The position numbers were made by a program, and so were the translations under genes. From positions 148,922 through 212,921 of the forward strand of contig NWQM01000003.1 of NCBI GenBank assembly GCA_002798195.1: 64,000 nucleotides of DNA, in the 5' to 3' direction. Origin of the DNA: Lysobacteraceae bacterium NML03-0222 (GTDB lineage: Bacteria > Pseudomonadota > Gammaproteobacteria > Xanthomonadales > Xanthomonadaceae). Positions within the stretch are counted from its first letter, which is position 1. The number at the start of each line of letters is the position of its first letter. The notes under the pieces were generated by a model, which saw nothing but the letters and a program-made list of their open reading frames with translations, was not told the origin of the DNA and ran no database searches. Of this stretch, positions 38,218 through 48,820 are shown in pieces.

Positions 38218-39192
38218 TCAAACCACGCGGGCGCGCAACAGGTCATGAATATTAAGCGCACCGAGCAGGCGCTGCTCGGCATCGGTCACCACCAAGCCGC
38301 TGATTTTGTGTGCTTCCATCAATTGCGCGGCCTCCACGGCCAGTGCTTGGGCATCAATGGTTTTGGGATTGCGGGTCATGACATCGGCAATCCGGGTATT
38401 GCGCACATCCGCACCTGCATCCAGGGTGCGGCGCAGGTCGCCGTCGGTGAACAGGCCCACCAGACGGCCGACTTCATCGACCACGGCGGTCATGCCCATG
38501 CGTTTGCGGCTGATTTCCATCAGTGCGTCGGTGAGCTGCGCGGTTTGTGGCACCTGCGGGATTTCATCGCCGGTGTGCATCACATCATGGATATGCAGCA
38601 GCAGCCGACGGCCAAGGCTGCCAGCCGGATGCGAGCGGGCAAAATCATCCGGGGTAAAGCCGCGCGCTTCCAGAAGTGCCACCGCCAGCGCATCGCCCAG
38701 TACCAGTGCGGCAGTGGTGGAGCTGGTGGGCGCCAGATCATGTGGACAGGCTTCGGCCGGGACACTGGCATCGATATGCGCATCGGCGGCACGCGCCAGC
38801 GTGGAGGCCGGCCGGCCGGTCATCGCCACCAGCCGGTTGTCCTGCCGTGCCAATACCGGCAGCAGCATGATGAGCTCATCGGTTTCGCCGGAATTGGATA
38901 GTGCCAGCACCAGATCGGCATCGGTAATCATGCCAAGGTCGCCATGACCGGCTTCGCCCGGATGCACAAAAAATGCCGGGGTGCCGGTGGAGGCCAGCGT
39001 GGCGGCGATTTTGCGGGCGATATGGCCGGACTTGCCCATGCCGGTGCAGACCACGCGGCCACGGGTTTGCAATATCAATTGGCAAGCGCGGGTAAAGCCG
39101 CCATCAAGACGGGCAAATACCGCATCAAGCGCCTGGCGTTCGGTGTCGAACACGCGCTGGGCACTGGCAAGCAGGGACTTATCGGAAGGCAT
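38218..39192 (-). CDS. kdsD: D-arabinose 5-phosphate isomerase KdsD
   Basis: A 324-residue isomerase that makes arabinose-5-phosphate from ribulose-5-phosphate for Kdo synthesis. The SIS domain (about 35-170) contains CTGMGKSGHIARKIAATLASTG and SNSGETDE. Two CBS repeats follow, with HDVMHTGDEIPQ and IADVMTRNPKTID. The ATG at 39192 gives the usual start; one 14 codons earlier overlaps the bolA promoter region. It faces bolA-murA across about 65 bases. Confidence 0.95.
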   Translation of the reverse strand: MPSDKSLLASAQRVFDTERQALDAVFARLDGGFTRACQLILQTRGRVVCTGMGKSGHIARKIAATLASTGTPAFFVHPGEAGHGDLGMITDADLVLALSNSGETDELIMLLPVLARQDNRLVAMTGRPASTLARAADAHIDASVPAEACPHDLAPTSSTTAALVLGDALAVALLEARGFTPDDFARSHPAGSLGRRLLLHIHDVMHTGDEIPQVPQTAQLTDALMEISRKRMGMTAVVDEVGRLVGLFTDGDLRRTLDAGADVRNTRIADVMTRNPKTIDAQALAVEAAQLMEAHKISGLVVTDAEQRLLGALNIHDLLRARVV

Positions 39193-39258
39193 CGCGTGGT
39201 AACGGGATTGGCCGGAGTAGAATGGCGCGCTCATTTTACGCATTTCAAGGCTCGCCCG

Positions 39259-40781
<1,523 letters not shown>

Positions 40782-40801
40782 CGGCAGCCGCCTGCTTGGG
40801 T

Positions 40802-41623
40802 TCACAGCCTGCGGCCGGGGACTTGCACCAGATGCAGGTCCTCGGCATCGAGTTGCAGGGCGGTGAGTTTGCCTCCCCAGACTGCGCCGGTATCCAATGC
40901 ATGCACGCCATGACCAATCATCAGTCCCAGGGTGCTCCAGTGACCGCAGACGATTTTGAGGTCGCGTTCGGCGCGACCGGGCACTTCAAACCACGGGTAT
41001 AGGCCGGCAGGTTGGCTGCCCGGGGTGCCTTTGTGGTCAAAGGCGATACGGCCGCCGGGGCTGCAATAGCGCATCCGGGTGAAGATATTGATGATGGCGC
41101 GCAGCCTGTCCATGCCGGTCAGGCGCGGGTTCCAGGCGGGGCGATCGCCATACATGCTGCGCAAGAGTTTGCGGAAGTTCTTGCCGCGCAGGCGCTCTTC
41201 CACCTCATGGGCATAGCCTTCGGCGATGGCGATGGTCCATTGCGGGGCAAGGCCGGCGTGCAGCATGGCCCAGCCGTGGATGCGATCGACGTGCATCAGC
41301 GGGCGGTGACGCAGCCAGTCCAGCAGCAGGCGTGCATCTGGCGCTTGCAGCACGCGGCGCAAATCCGGGTTCACCTTTTGCTGGTCTTCAGGCTTGCGCT
41401 CGCCAATGGCAATCAGTGACAGGTCGTGATTGCCCAGCACCACGCTGGCCTGCTCGCGCAGGCTGTAAACCAGGCGCAGGGTTTCCAATGATTGGCCGCC
41501 ACGGTTGACCAGGTCGCCACAGAACCAGAGCTGGTCGCGCGCCGGGTCAAAATTGATTTTCTCAAGCAGCCGGCAGGTGACTTCATAGCAGCCCTGCAAA
41601 TCGCCAATTGCCCAAACCGCCAT
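40802..41623 (-). CDS. apaH: Bis(5'-nucleosyl)-tetraphosphatase, symmetrical
   Basis: A 273-residue phosphoesterase that splits diadenosine tetraphosphate into two ADP and can remove Np4 caps from RNA. Metallophosphatase motifs: GDLQGC (about 7-12), WFCGDLVNRG, LGNHD and the later histidines (MLHAGLAPQW, VCGHWSTLG). It overlaps apaG by one base in the usual apaG-apaH pair. Confidence 0.97.
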   Translation of the reverse strand: MAVWAIGDLQGCYEVTCRLLEKINFDPARDQLWFCGDLVNRGGQSLETLRLVYSLREQASVVLGNHDLSLIAIGERKPEDQQKVNPDLRRVLQAPDARLLLDWLRHRPLMHVDRIHGWAMLHAGLAPQWTIAIAEGYAHEVEERLRGKNFRKLLRSMYGDRPAWNPRLTGMDRLRAIINIFTRMRYCSPGGRIAFDHKGTPGSQPAGLYPWFEVPGRAERDLKIVCGHWSTLGLMIGHGVHALDTGAVWGGKLTALQLDAEDLHLVQVPGRRL

Positions 41624-42006
41624 CAGTGCAGGGTCCTCGGGATAGACAGGGTGAAGGCGGGGATTTCGGCAAGGAAACAGGTGCCATCATCGGCCAGCAT
41701 TTCATAGCTGCCGTGCATGGTGCCAAGGCTGGTGGGCAGTACCACGCCGGAGGAGTATTCGAAGCCGTCACCGGGGCGCAGCCAAGGCTGCTCACCGACC
41801 ACGCCTTCGCCGTGGATTTCTTCGACATGACCGTCGGCATCGGTCACCACCCAATGCCGATGGGTCAGACGCGCGGCTATTGCGCCCTGATTCTCGATGC
41901 GGATGGTGTAGGAAAACACATAGCGGTTGTCCTCGGGCGAGGATTCCTCGTCGAGATAATGGGTCAGCACTTCGATGCCGATGGCGTAGGGTGTATCAAT
42001 GGACAT
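41623..42006 (-). CDS. apaG: ApaG (CorD) protein
   Basis: A 127-residue fibronectin-III-like beta-sandwich protein of the ApaG family. It contains NRYVFSYTIRIENQGAIAARLTHRHWVVTDADG and the GVVGEQPWLRPGDGFEYSSG loop. The function is not settled; links to Co2+ resistance and pyrophosphate binding are reported for the family. It is 9 bases after rsmA. Confidence 0.95.
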   Translation of the reverse strand: MSIDTPYAIGIEVLTHYLDEESSPEDNRYVFSYTIRIENQGAIAARLTHRHWVVTDADGHVEEIHGEGVVGEQPWLRPGDGFEYSSGVVLPTSLGTMHGSYEMLADDGTCFLAEIPAFTLSIPRTLH

Positions 42007-42015
42007 GCGCGAATT

Positions 42016-42852
42016 TTAACGCAGGCCGTTTTGACAGGTTTGGTTGGCAAGCCGGATAAATCCTGCGACCGGCACCTGCTCGGCACGCATCTGCGGCTCC
42101 AGCCCCGCCTCGCGGATATGCGCATCATCACAGAGATCGCGTAGTGCGTTATGCAGGGTTTTGCGGCGCTGGGCGAAGGCCGCGCGCACGATATGCGCGA
42201 AATGGGCGCGGTCTTGTACCTGGATGGCCTCCGGGGCGAGTGGCACCAGACGCACCACGGCCGAATCCACCTTGGGCGCTGGGCGGAAGGCGCCTGGCGG
42301 CACGGTGATGAGTGGCGTGACCTGGCAATAGGCTTGCAGCATGACCGACAGTCGGCCATAGACTTTGCTGCCTTCGCTGGCGGCCATGCGCTCGACCACT
42401 TCTTTTTGCAGCATGAAGTGCATATCGCAGATAGCAGGGGCATGCGCCAGCGCATGAAACAGAATCGGGCTGGACAGGTTGTAGGGCAGGTTGCCGATGA
42501 GCCGGATTGGGCCACCCAGCGTGTTGGCGAGCGCGGTGAAGTCCACTTGCAGGACATCGCGATGAATCAGGTTCAGCTCCCCCCCGCTGGCATGGGCGGC
42601 ACGGGTCAATGGCTCGATAAGGTCGCGGTCAAATTCGATGGCGGTGAGCTTGCCGACTTTTTCCAGAATGGGCAGGGTTAGCGCGCCCTGACCCGGGCCG
42701 ATTTCGACAATGCGCTCATTGGCCTTGGGCGAGAGCGCCAGCACGATTTTTTCGATGATGCCGCGCTCATGCAGAAAATTCTGCCCAAGCTGTTTTTTGG
42801 CCTGCTTCAGAAAGCCGGATGCGTCACGGGGATTGGAGCGGTATGTGTTCAT
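42016..42852 (-). CDS. rsmA: 16S rRNA dimethyladenosine methyltransferase RsmA (KsgA)
   Basis: A 278-residue methyltransferase that dimethylates A1518/A1519 of 16S rRNA during 30S maturation. It has KQLGQNFLHERGII, the SAM motif IVEIGPGQGALTLPIL, and the catalytic NLPYN loop. The ATG at 42852 overlaps the pdxA stop by 4 bases. It is the third gene in the lptD-surA-pdxA-rsmA-apaG-apaH order, which is also seen in E. coli. Confidence 0.98.
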   Translation of the reverse strand: MNTYRSNPRDASGFLKQAKKQLGQNFLHERGIIEKIVLALSPKANERIVEIGPGQGALTLPILEKVGKLTAIEFDRDLIEPLTRAAHASGGELNLIHRDVLQVDFTALANTLGGPIRLIGNLPYNLSSPILFHALAHAPAICDMHFMLQKEVVERMAASEGSKVYGRLSVMLQAYCQVTPLITVPPGAFRPAPKVDSAVVRLVPLAPEAIQVQDRAHFAHIVRAAFAQRRKTLHNALRDLCDDAHIREAGLEPQMRAEQVPVAGFIRLANQTCQNGLR

Positions 42853-43835
42853 GACATGCGGTGGGCGGCAAGGGCGGCACATTGTCGCGCGGCGGCAGCC
42901 AGGCTGGAAACATCGGCGATGCCGCGTCCGGCGATATCCAGCGCGACTCCATGGTCAACCGCCACACGCGGGAATGGCAGACCCAGGGTGATATTCACGG
43001 CCTGTTCCAGTCCGGCGCTTTTGAGCACCGGCAGCCCCTGGTCGTGATACATGGCCAGCACGGCATCAAAGCCGGGCAATTTTTGCGGCAAAAATGCGGT
43101 GTCGGCGGGCAAGGGGCCAATCAGCTGCAAGCCTTCGCCGCGCAGTGCGTCCAGCACCGGGATGATGAGGTCGATTTCTTCGCGCCCCAGATGTCCAGCT
43201 TCTCCGGCATGCGGGTTCAGGCCAAGCACGGCGATGCGTGGCTCGGCAATGGCAAAGTCATGGCGCAAAGCACTGTCCGTAATGCGCAAAATGCGGCTGA
43301 GCGATTCTTCGGTGATGGCATCGGCCACTTCGCGCAGCGGCAGATGAGTGGTGACCAGCACCACGCGCAAATCTGGACGCGCCAACATCATGGCGACTTC
43401 GCAGCCGGTGAGCGTGGCAAGCAGCTCGGTGGTGCCGGTATAGGCGATGCCGCCCTGATTGATGCTGGCCTTGTGGGTGGGGCCGGTCACCAAGCCATGA
43501 CAGCGGCCATCCAGACAGGCTTGGGCGGCCGCTTGCAGCGATGCCACCACGGCGGCGGCATTGGCCGGGTCAGGCTCGCCAAAGGCGGGTGGTGAACTGG
43601 GCAGGGGCACGGGTTGCAGCGGCAGGTCGCCGGGGATTTGCGCGCGGGCATCTGGTGGCAGCAGACGCAGCGGCAGCCCCAGTGTTTGGGCGGCGCGCAT
43701 CAGTGTGCCGGGGTCGGCAAAGGCCAGCAGCCGGTAACCCGGAGCCGGGGTTTGCACCAGCTGTACACATAGTTCCGGGCCAATACCGGCAGGCTCGCCG
43801 GGCACCAGCGCAAGGCAGGGCGCAGAAATCGTCAT
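42849..43835 (-). CDS. pdxA: 4-hydroxythreonine-4-phosphate dehydrogenase PdxA
   Basis: A 328-residue NAD-dependent, metal-requiring dehydrogenase of pyridoxal phosphate synthesis. It starts with LALVPGEPAGIGPELC. It has the THKASINQGG substrate region with metal-binding histidines later (NPHAGEAGHLG, AMYHDQGLPVLK). SerC in this window supplies the preceding step. It overlaps rsmA and is separated from surA by a hairpin. Confidence 0.97.
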   Translation of the reverse strand: MTISAPCLALVPGEPAGIGPELCVQLVQTPAPGYRLLAFADPGTLMRAAQTLGLPLRLLPPDARAQIPGDLPLQPVPLPSSPPAFGEPDPANAAAVVASLQAAAQACLDGRCHGLVTGPTHKASINQGGIAYTGTTELLATLTGCEVAMMLARPDLRVVLVTTHLPLREVADAITEESLSRILRITDSALRHDFAIAEPRIAVLGLNPHAGEAGHLGREEIDLIIPVLDALRGEGLQLIGPLPADTAFLPQKLPGFDAVLAMYHDQGLPVLKSAGLEQAVNITLGLPFPRVAVDHGVALDIAGRGIADVSSLAAAARQCAALAAHRMS

Positions 43836-43847
43836 GGGCTGTAAATA

Positions 43848-43873
43848 ATGACGCCGGGCAGTGCCGGCGTCAT
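43848..43873 (-). terminator. Hairpin between surA and pdxA
   Basis: A 10-bp perfect stem (ATGACGCCGG / CCGGCGTCAT) with a 6-base loop, followed on the minus strand by TATTTACAG. It lies 12 bases before the pdxA start and may attenuate read-through. Confidence 0.55.
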
Positions 43874-43899
43874 GACAGCAAGCGTGAAACAGGCAGGCA

Positions 43900-45222
43900 T
43901 CAGCCTTCGTTGCGGGAGGCGCCGATCACCGATTCCGAGCGCACATCGACATAGGCATCGCCGCGCATTTCCTGCAGGAAGCGGTTGTATTCGTCCTCCA
44001 GCTTGCGGCGACCGATATTTTCGCGAATCACGGCGCGTTGCTGCTCGTCGCTGACTTCGCTGCGGCGCTCGGCAATGCGCTGCACGATATGCCAGCCGCC
44101 CGGCACTTGCATCGGCGCGCTGATTTGGCCATCGCGCATGGTGGCAACGGTCGCGGCAACAGGGCCCAGCGCTTCGGCATCGACCCAACCGATATCGCCG
44201 CCATTGTCACGGCTGCCGGGGTCCTGGGAGTGTTCACTGGCGAGCTTGGCGAAATCGGCGCCGCCATTGGCGCGCGCGCGCAGGGTTTCGAGTTGGGCGC
44301 GGACGGTGGCATCGTCAGCGCCTTCGCTGCGGATGAGGATATGGCGCAGATGATATTGGGTCAGCATCATCGGCCCGGATTCGGCTGCGCTGCGGGTTTC
44401 AATCAGCCGTACCAGCTGGAAGCCGCTGCTGCCGCGTATCGGCCCCAGAACCTGACCGGCTTGCAGGGTTTTGATTTCGTTGACAAAGGCTGGCGGGATT
44501 TCCGACTCCGGGCGCCAGCCCAGGTCGCCGCCTTCCAGGGCATTGGGGCTGTCGGAGTAGCGCACGGCGGCAGCGGCAAAGTCCATCTCGCCACGGTCAA
44601 GCAGCGATTTGATGCCATCGATTTTCTGCTGCCCGGTGGCGATTTGTTCAGGCGTGGCGCCTTCGGGTAGCGCCACCAAAATATGCGCCAGACGGTATTG
44701 GGTGCCGCCGGCAGCTGCGCCGCGCGCCTGTGCCAGGGCGGCATTGACCTCAGCCTCGCTGACGTGGATGCGACCTTGGGCAAAGCCCTGGCGCAGCCGT
44801 TGCGTGGCGATTTCATCGTGCAGCGAGCGGCGGAAATCATCCATCGTCATGCCATCACGCGCCAGCTGTGCCTGCAGTTGTTCCGGGCTGAAGCCATTTT
44901 GCTGGGCAATGCCAGCAATGGCTTGGGCAACATCCTGATCGCTGACGACAATGCCACTTTCACGGGCACGGCTTACTTGCAGGCGGGTCAGTACCAGGCG
45001 CTCCAGCACTTGCCGTGCCAGTACATCGGCCGGGGGCAGTTGCGTGCTGCTGCCGGCATATTGCGCGGTGATATTGGCGATGGCGCGATCAAGCTCGCTT
45101 TGCAGGATGATGTCTTCATTCACCACTGCGGCGATGCGGTCGATGGGCTGGGCATGCACAAGGCCTGCAGGAAGCAGCGCTGCAAGCGCGGTGGCGAGCA
45201 AAGTGGCTCGGAATTTCATCAT
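43900..45222 (-). CDS. surA: Periplasmic chaperone and peptidyl-prolyl isomerase SurA
   Basis: A 440-residue periplasmic chaperone for outer-membrane proteins. The signal peptide is about 1-24 (ending VHAQP). The N-terminal chaperone domain is followed by two parvulin domains (about 175-275 and 290-385) and a C-terminal helix. The start overlaps the lptD stop by 4 bases, so the chaperone and one of its clients, LptD, are made together. Confidence 0.97.
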   Translation of the reverse strand: MMKFRATLLATALAALLPAGLVHAQPIDRIAAVVNEDIILQSELDRAIANITAQYAGSSTQLPPADVLARQVLERLVLTRLQVSRARESGIVVSDQDVAQAIAGIAQQNGFSPEQLQAQLARDGMTMDDFRRSLHDEIATQRLRQGFAQGRIHVSEAEVNAALAQARGAAAGGTQYRLAHILVALPEGATPEQIATGQQKIDGIKSLLDRGEMDFAAAAVRYSDSPNALEGGDLGWRPESEIPPAFVNEIKTLQAGQVLGPIRGSSGFQLVRLIETRSAAESGPMMLTQYHLRHILIRSEGADDATVRAQLETLRARANGGADFAKLASEHSQDPGSRDNGGDIGWVDAEALGPVAATVATMRDGQISAPMQVPGGWHIVQRIAERRSEVSDEQQRAVIRENIGRRKLEDEYNRFLQEMRGDAYVDVRSESVIGASRNEG

Positions 45223-47603
45223 GGTATAGCGTCCGTGGAGGGGGTGGATGAGCCATGGGTGAGCGAGGCGGGGGGCACCAGATACAGGTCATCACGGTGA
45301 TAGCCGAGGATAGCACGGCGCAGCGCGCCCTTTGTATCTTGGCCGGCCGAGCCCAGACCCTTGAACTCGATTTCCAGCATGATGCCGTTGTTGAGTTCGC
45401 CCTCGCGGTTGCGGATATATTGGCGGCCGACCAGGCGCATGGCGACGCAGCAGCTGTCCCATTGCACACCGGCAATGGATTCAAGGGTCTTCTTGTCCTT
45501 GATGGAATAGTAATGTCGTCCCACCAGACTCCAGGCCGGGGAAAGCGGGTAAACAAAGGAGAAGTCTGTCTGCTCCAGCACATCGCGGCGATAGCGATAG
45601 GACAGATTGACGATGCCATCGTCCTTGAACAGATAACGGCCACGCACGGCCAGCAAATCCTTGCGGCGGGCGTTTGGATCCCATTGGTAGGAGGCGCCAA
45701 TCAGCCAGCGGTCGCTGGGCGCCCAGTTGGCATCGGCAATCCAAGCCGAGCGTCCGGCCAGGATGGCCGGATTGCCATTGAGGCCGCCGACCCGGACATC
45801 ATCGAAATAACGGATTTGTCCCAGGCTGGCATTGAAGCGCTCAAAACCGTCGGATTCGCGCAGGATGCGGGTGGTGACGGCCGTGGTCAGCTGATTGGCA
45901 TCGCTTTGCCTGTCCGGACCGGTATAGCGGTTGTCGCGGAACATCTGCCCCCAGCTGAAGGTCAGGTGGCGGGTATCGAACACCGGCAGCCTGTCCTGGT
46001 CGCGATAGGGCACGCGCAGATAGTAGATGCGCGGCTCCAGTGTCTGTAGCCAGTTGTGCCTCTTGCGGCGGAACTCGCGATCAAAATGCAGCCCGGCATC
46101 AAGCGAGAAAATGGGCAGACTGCGGCTGGGACGGGTATCCGGGTTGCCAGGGCGGATGGTTTCGGCCAGCGCCTTGTCGAGCTGATACTGGGTATGGCGC
46201 CAGGCAAACTTGGGCTCGATGAACCAGCTGGCGCCGGCAAATGGCAGGCTGACCCAGGGTTTGAAATCAAAGCGGCTGCCACCGGGAACCGCGTAGCTGG
46301 GCCCGTAAGGGTTGTAGTCCGCATCCAGCTGCTGCCAGCTTTGGTGGCTGAAGCGAACGGCTTCTGTTTCAATCCCGGCACGCAGCCAGTGATTGACAGG
46401 CTTTTCCCAGTTGAACCAGACGCGTGGCATGCGCTCGTAAGGCAGATGCCTGCGGGAGAGCGTGTAGTCAGCCAACTGGTGATAATCGGCGCTGATGCCG
46501 GCATCCCAGAATTGGCCGCGGCCATACAGGCCAATCTCGCTGCGCGCCTGGTAATAGGACATGCCCAGCGAGGTGTTGTTGAAGTCTTCCAGATAGCGGG
46601 CATCACTGATCAGGGCAATGCCTGCGCCAAAGCGCCAGTTGCGGCTCAAGTTTTGGAACGCGCCCACCTCCAGCGAGCCGCGCCAGCGATCACGCAACTT
46701 GTCGCTGGGCATCCACATTGCGCGGATATTGCCTGCACCGGATGGATTGAGATAGCGGAACTCGCTACTGACAGAAACCCCGCGCTTGCTCATCCAGCGC
46801 GGTGAAACGGTCAGGTCGTAATTGGGGGCGAGGTTGAAGTAAATCGGCTGGCGATAATCAAAGCCATTGCGATTGGAGTTGGAGAGTGCCGGAGCCAAAA
46901 AGCCGGTATGGCGGCGCTCGTCAACCGGGAACTTGAACCAGGGCACATACAGCACCGGGACGTTGCCGATTCGCAGCGTGGCATTGCGTGCAGTGGCAAA
47001 GCCCTCTTCGCTGTCCACCTTGATTTGCTCGGACACTAAGCGCCATTGCTGCGCGGATGGCGGGCAGGTGGTGTAACTGGCCTTGTGCAGGGTGCCGCTT
47101 TCGCCGCTGATTTCGATACGCTCGGCACCGCCATTGCCGCGACGGTCGGTGAGCTGATATTTCAGATTCTCGATGCTGTGGGTGTCGGCATTCTGGTCGC
47201 CCTGGGCGCGTTCGGCGACGATTCTGAGGCCATTGTTTTGAAAGCGCACATTGCCTTCGGCTCTGTAGGTTTCCTTCTCGCTGTCAAACACCAGCTCGTC
47301 AGTGCCAAGAAACTGATCGCCGCGGCGCAATGCGACATTGCCGCGAAAAACGGGGATTTCCACCGTGCCATCTTGCTCATCGCCTTCCAGCTCGGTGGGC
47401 TGAGCCTTGCGTTCTTCAGGCTTGAGGTTGATGCCGGTGGCAGGCGCCTCATCAAAGGCCGGCACAGCATCTCCCAGCGGGCACAGGCTGTAATCCGGCG
47501 GAATTTCACGCTCATGTAACTGTTGGGCTTGTACTGGCAGTGCCAGCGCAATGGCAAAGGGCAGGGGGAGCAAGCGGAGTGTTGGGCGCACTTGTTGAAC
47601 CAT
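45219..47603 (-). CDS. lptD: LPS-assembly outer-membrane protein LptD
   Basis: A 794-residue outer-membrane protein that inserts LPS in the outer leaflet with LptE. The signal peptide is about 1-26 (ending PVQAQ). The OstA jellyroll (about 85-210) and a long beta barrel follow. The four cysteines for its disulfide maturation are visible: SLCPLGD, TTCPPSA and the adjacent pair DSCCVAM. The ATG at 47603 is chosen for the signal peptide. An ATG at 47636 would only lengthen the N-terminus. Confidence 0.95.
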   Translation of the reverse strand: MVQQVRPTLRLLPLPFAIALALPVQAQQLHEREIPPDYSLCPLGDAVPAFDEAPATGINLKPEERKAQPTELEGDEQDGTVEIPVFRGNVALRRGDQFLGTDELVFDSEKETYRAEGNVRFQNNGLRIVAERAQGDQNADTHSIENLKYQLTDRRGNGGAERIEISGESGTLHKASYTTCPPSAQQWRLVSEQIKVDSEEGFATARNATLRIGNVPVLYVPWFKFPVDERRHTGFLAPALSNSNRNGFDYRQPIYFNLAPNYDLTVSPRWMSKRGVSVSSEFRYLNPSGAGNIRAMWMPSDKLRDRWRGSLEVGAFQNLSRNWRFGAGIALISDARYLEDFNNTSLGMSYYQARSEIGLYGRGQFWDAGISADYHQLADYTLSRRHLPYERMPRVWFNWEKPVNHWLRAGIETEAVRFSHQSWQQLDADYNPYGPSYAVPGGSRFDFKPWVSLPFAGASWFIEPKFAWRHTQYQLDKALAETIRPGNPDTRPSRSLPIFSLDAGLHFDREFRRKRHNWLQTLEPRIYYLRVPYRDQDRLPVFDTRHLTFSWGQMFRDNRYTGPDRQSDANQLTTAVTTRILRESDGFERFNASLGQIRYFDDVRVGGLNGNPAILAGRSAWIADANWAPSDRWLIGASYQWDPNARRKDLLAVRGRYLFKDDGIVNLSYRYRRDVLEQTDFSFVYPLSPAWSLVGRHYYSIKDKKTLESIAGVQWDSCCVAMRLVGRQYIRNREGELNNGIMLEIEFKGLGSAGQDTKGALRRAILGYHRDDLYLVPPASLTHGSSTPSTDAIP

Positions 47604-47942
47604 ACGGCCTGAAAAATAGTGGCTAGCTTGCCGCATCATCGCCATGGCGGCAATGCGGGGTGATAAAGCGTTAAGGAAATCATGGATTTCGGGCGGGCGA
47701 AAAAGCAAGCATGGTGCCAGCATGCGCATGGGCAGCGGGCTGGACGCAGGTATGACGGGCTTTTGCTTTTCGCTTTGCGAACTTTCACATACAGGTCTAT
47801 CCTAGGCTTGATGCGATTTTGTCCGGTTATCACCGCAGTTTCGCGGTGGGGTCATGGGCAATACATCGCATGGGGCTGGCGCAAGCGGCTCCTGATAGCG
47901 ACTTTGACATACGCTCAATCAATACTGTCTGGGGAGATACAC
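47604..47942. other. 339-base divergent intergenic region between lptD and the Roadblock cluster
   Basis: This is the longest gene-free stretch. The right half should hold the promoter of the Roadblock cluster and the left half that of lptD. No tRNA, repeat or conserved small RNA was recognised. The base composition is less GC-rich near 47760-47930 than the neighbouring genes. Confidence 0.5.
47775..47803 (+). promoter_or_regulatory. Candidate promoter of the Roadblock/PAS cluster
   Basis: TTGCGA (47775-47780) and TATCCT (47798-47803) are 17 bases apart, giving a leader of about 130 bases. Four of six bases match consensus at each box, so the call is tentative. Confidence 0.35.
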
Positions 47943-48305
47943 ATGCGTACTGATATGTTTCAACGGTTGCTGGAAGACCTGACCGGTTCTTCTGCCGATA
48001 TCGAGGCTTCTGCACTGACATCGACCGATGGTCTGATGATTGCTTCGTCGCTGCCACATGATATGGACGAAGACCGTGTAGGCGCGATGTCGGCAGCACT
48101 TCTGTCGCTGGGCGAGCGCGCTGCCCAGGAGCTTGCCCGCGGCTCTTTGGAGCGGGTCTTGATTCAGGGCGACAAGGGCTACGTCATCATGAGTGCGGCA
48201 GGCAATGAGGCCGTGTTGATCGTGCTGGCACGTCAAAATGCCAAGCTCGGCCTTCTGTTTCTGGACATCAAGCGTGCAGCCGAAGCGCTTGCCAAGTTGA
48301 TTTGA
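47943..48305 (+). CDS. Roadblock/LC7-domain protein
   Basis: A 120-residue protein that is one Roadblock/LC7 domain (about 17-115): ADIEASALTSTDGLMIASSL, then a helix rich in Ala/Leu and strands RVLIQGDKGYVIMSA and AVLIVLARQNAKLGLLFLDI. Roadblock proteins form dimers and often regulate small Ras-like GTPases (MglB with MglA). No GTPase gene is nearby. ATG at 47943 follows GGGGAGA. It is the first of five plus-strand genes, 17 bases before the PAS gene. The role is unknown; a scaffold or regulator in a signalling module is inferred. Confidence 0.88.
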   Translation: MRTDMFQRLLEDLTGSSADIEASALTSTDGLMIASSLPHDMDEDRVGAMSAALLSLGERAAQELARGSLERVLIQGDKGYVIMSAAGNEAVLIVLARQNAKLGLLFLDIKRAAEALAKLI

Positions 48306-48322
48306 TTGGGAGTGTTTTCATC

Positions 48323-48820
48323 ATGGCACTTTCCGACATGACTCAGCCGGCAGTACCGGCACAAGCGCATACGTGGACCTATGCCGATGGCACTTCCCGT
48401 ACCATTTATGTCACTGACAACGAGCTGCCTTTCCCGGAAGGGCGCTTGATTGTTTCAAGAACCGATCTCAATGGCATCCTGACCCATGCCAATGATGCTT
48501 TTGTGGAGATTTCCGGTTATGCGCGCAGTGAACTGATTGGGCAGCCGCACAGCATCCTGCGCCATCCGGACATGCCGCGCGCGGCCTTCAAGGATTTGTG
48601 GGACACCTTGCATGCAGGCAAAAAATGGCATGGCTATGTCAAAAATCTTTGCAAGGATGGCAGCTATTACTGGGTGTATGCCACGGCCGTACCCAATATC
48701 CGCGACGGCAAAGTCGTTGGCTTTGCTTCGGTTCGCCGTGCGCCCTCGCGACGCAAGATTGAAGAAATGACTGCGCTCTACCAGCAGATGCGCATGGCAG
48801 AACAAGGAGGTGCGGCATGA
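48323..48820 (+). CDS. Stand-alone Aer-type PAS domain protein
   Basis: A 165-residue soluble protein closely resembling the N-terminal FAD-binding PAS domain of the aerotaxis receptor Aer: THANDAFVEISGYARSELIGQ, ILRHPDMPRAAFKDLW (with the R80-H81-x-D83 flavin-binding motif), WHGYVKNLCKDGSYYWV, then a C-terminal helix. It has no membrane segment, HAMP or receptor signalling domain, so any redox or oxygen signal must be passed to a separate partner. The ATG at 48323 has GGGAG upstream. Its end overlaps the PhnD-like gene by 4 bases, implying coupled synthesis. FAD binding is inferred. Confidence 0.88.
   Translation: MALSDMTQPAVPAQAHTWTYADGTSRTIYVTDNELPFPEGRLIVSRTDLNGILTHANDAFVEISGYARSELIGQPHSILRHPDMPRAAFKDLWDTLHAGKKWHGYVKNLCKDGSYYWVYATAVPNIRDGKVVGFASVRRAPSRRKIEEMTALYQQMRMAEQGGAA

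Noticed and set aside
38944..39258. An N-terminal extension of the BolA-family gene reaching into kdsD
   Set aside because: The conserved protein starts at the ATG at 39259; the extension is antisense to kdsD.
47904..47909. A perfect TTGACA as -35 of the Roadblock cluster
   Set aside because: No acceptable -10 lies 15-19 bases downstream, and it would start transcription at the first codon. The pair at 47775-47803 is better spaced.
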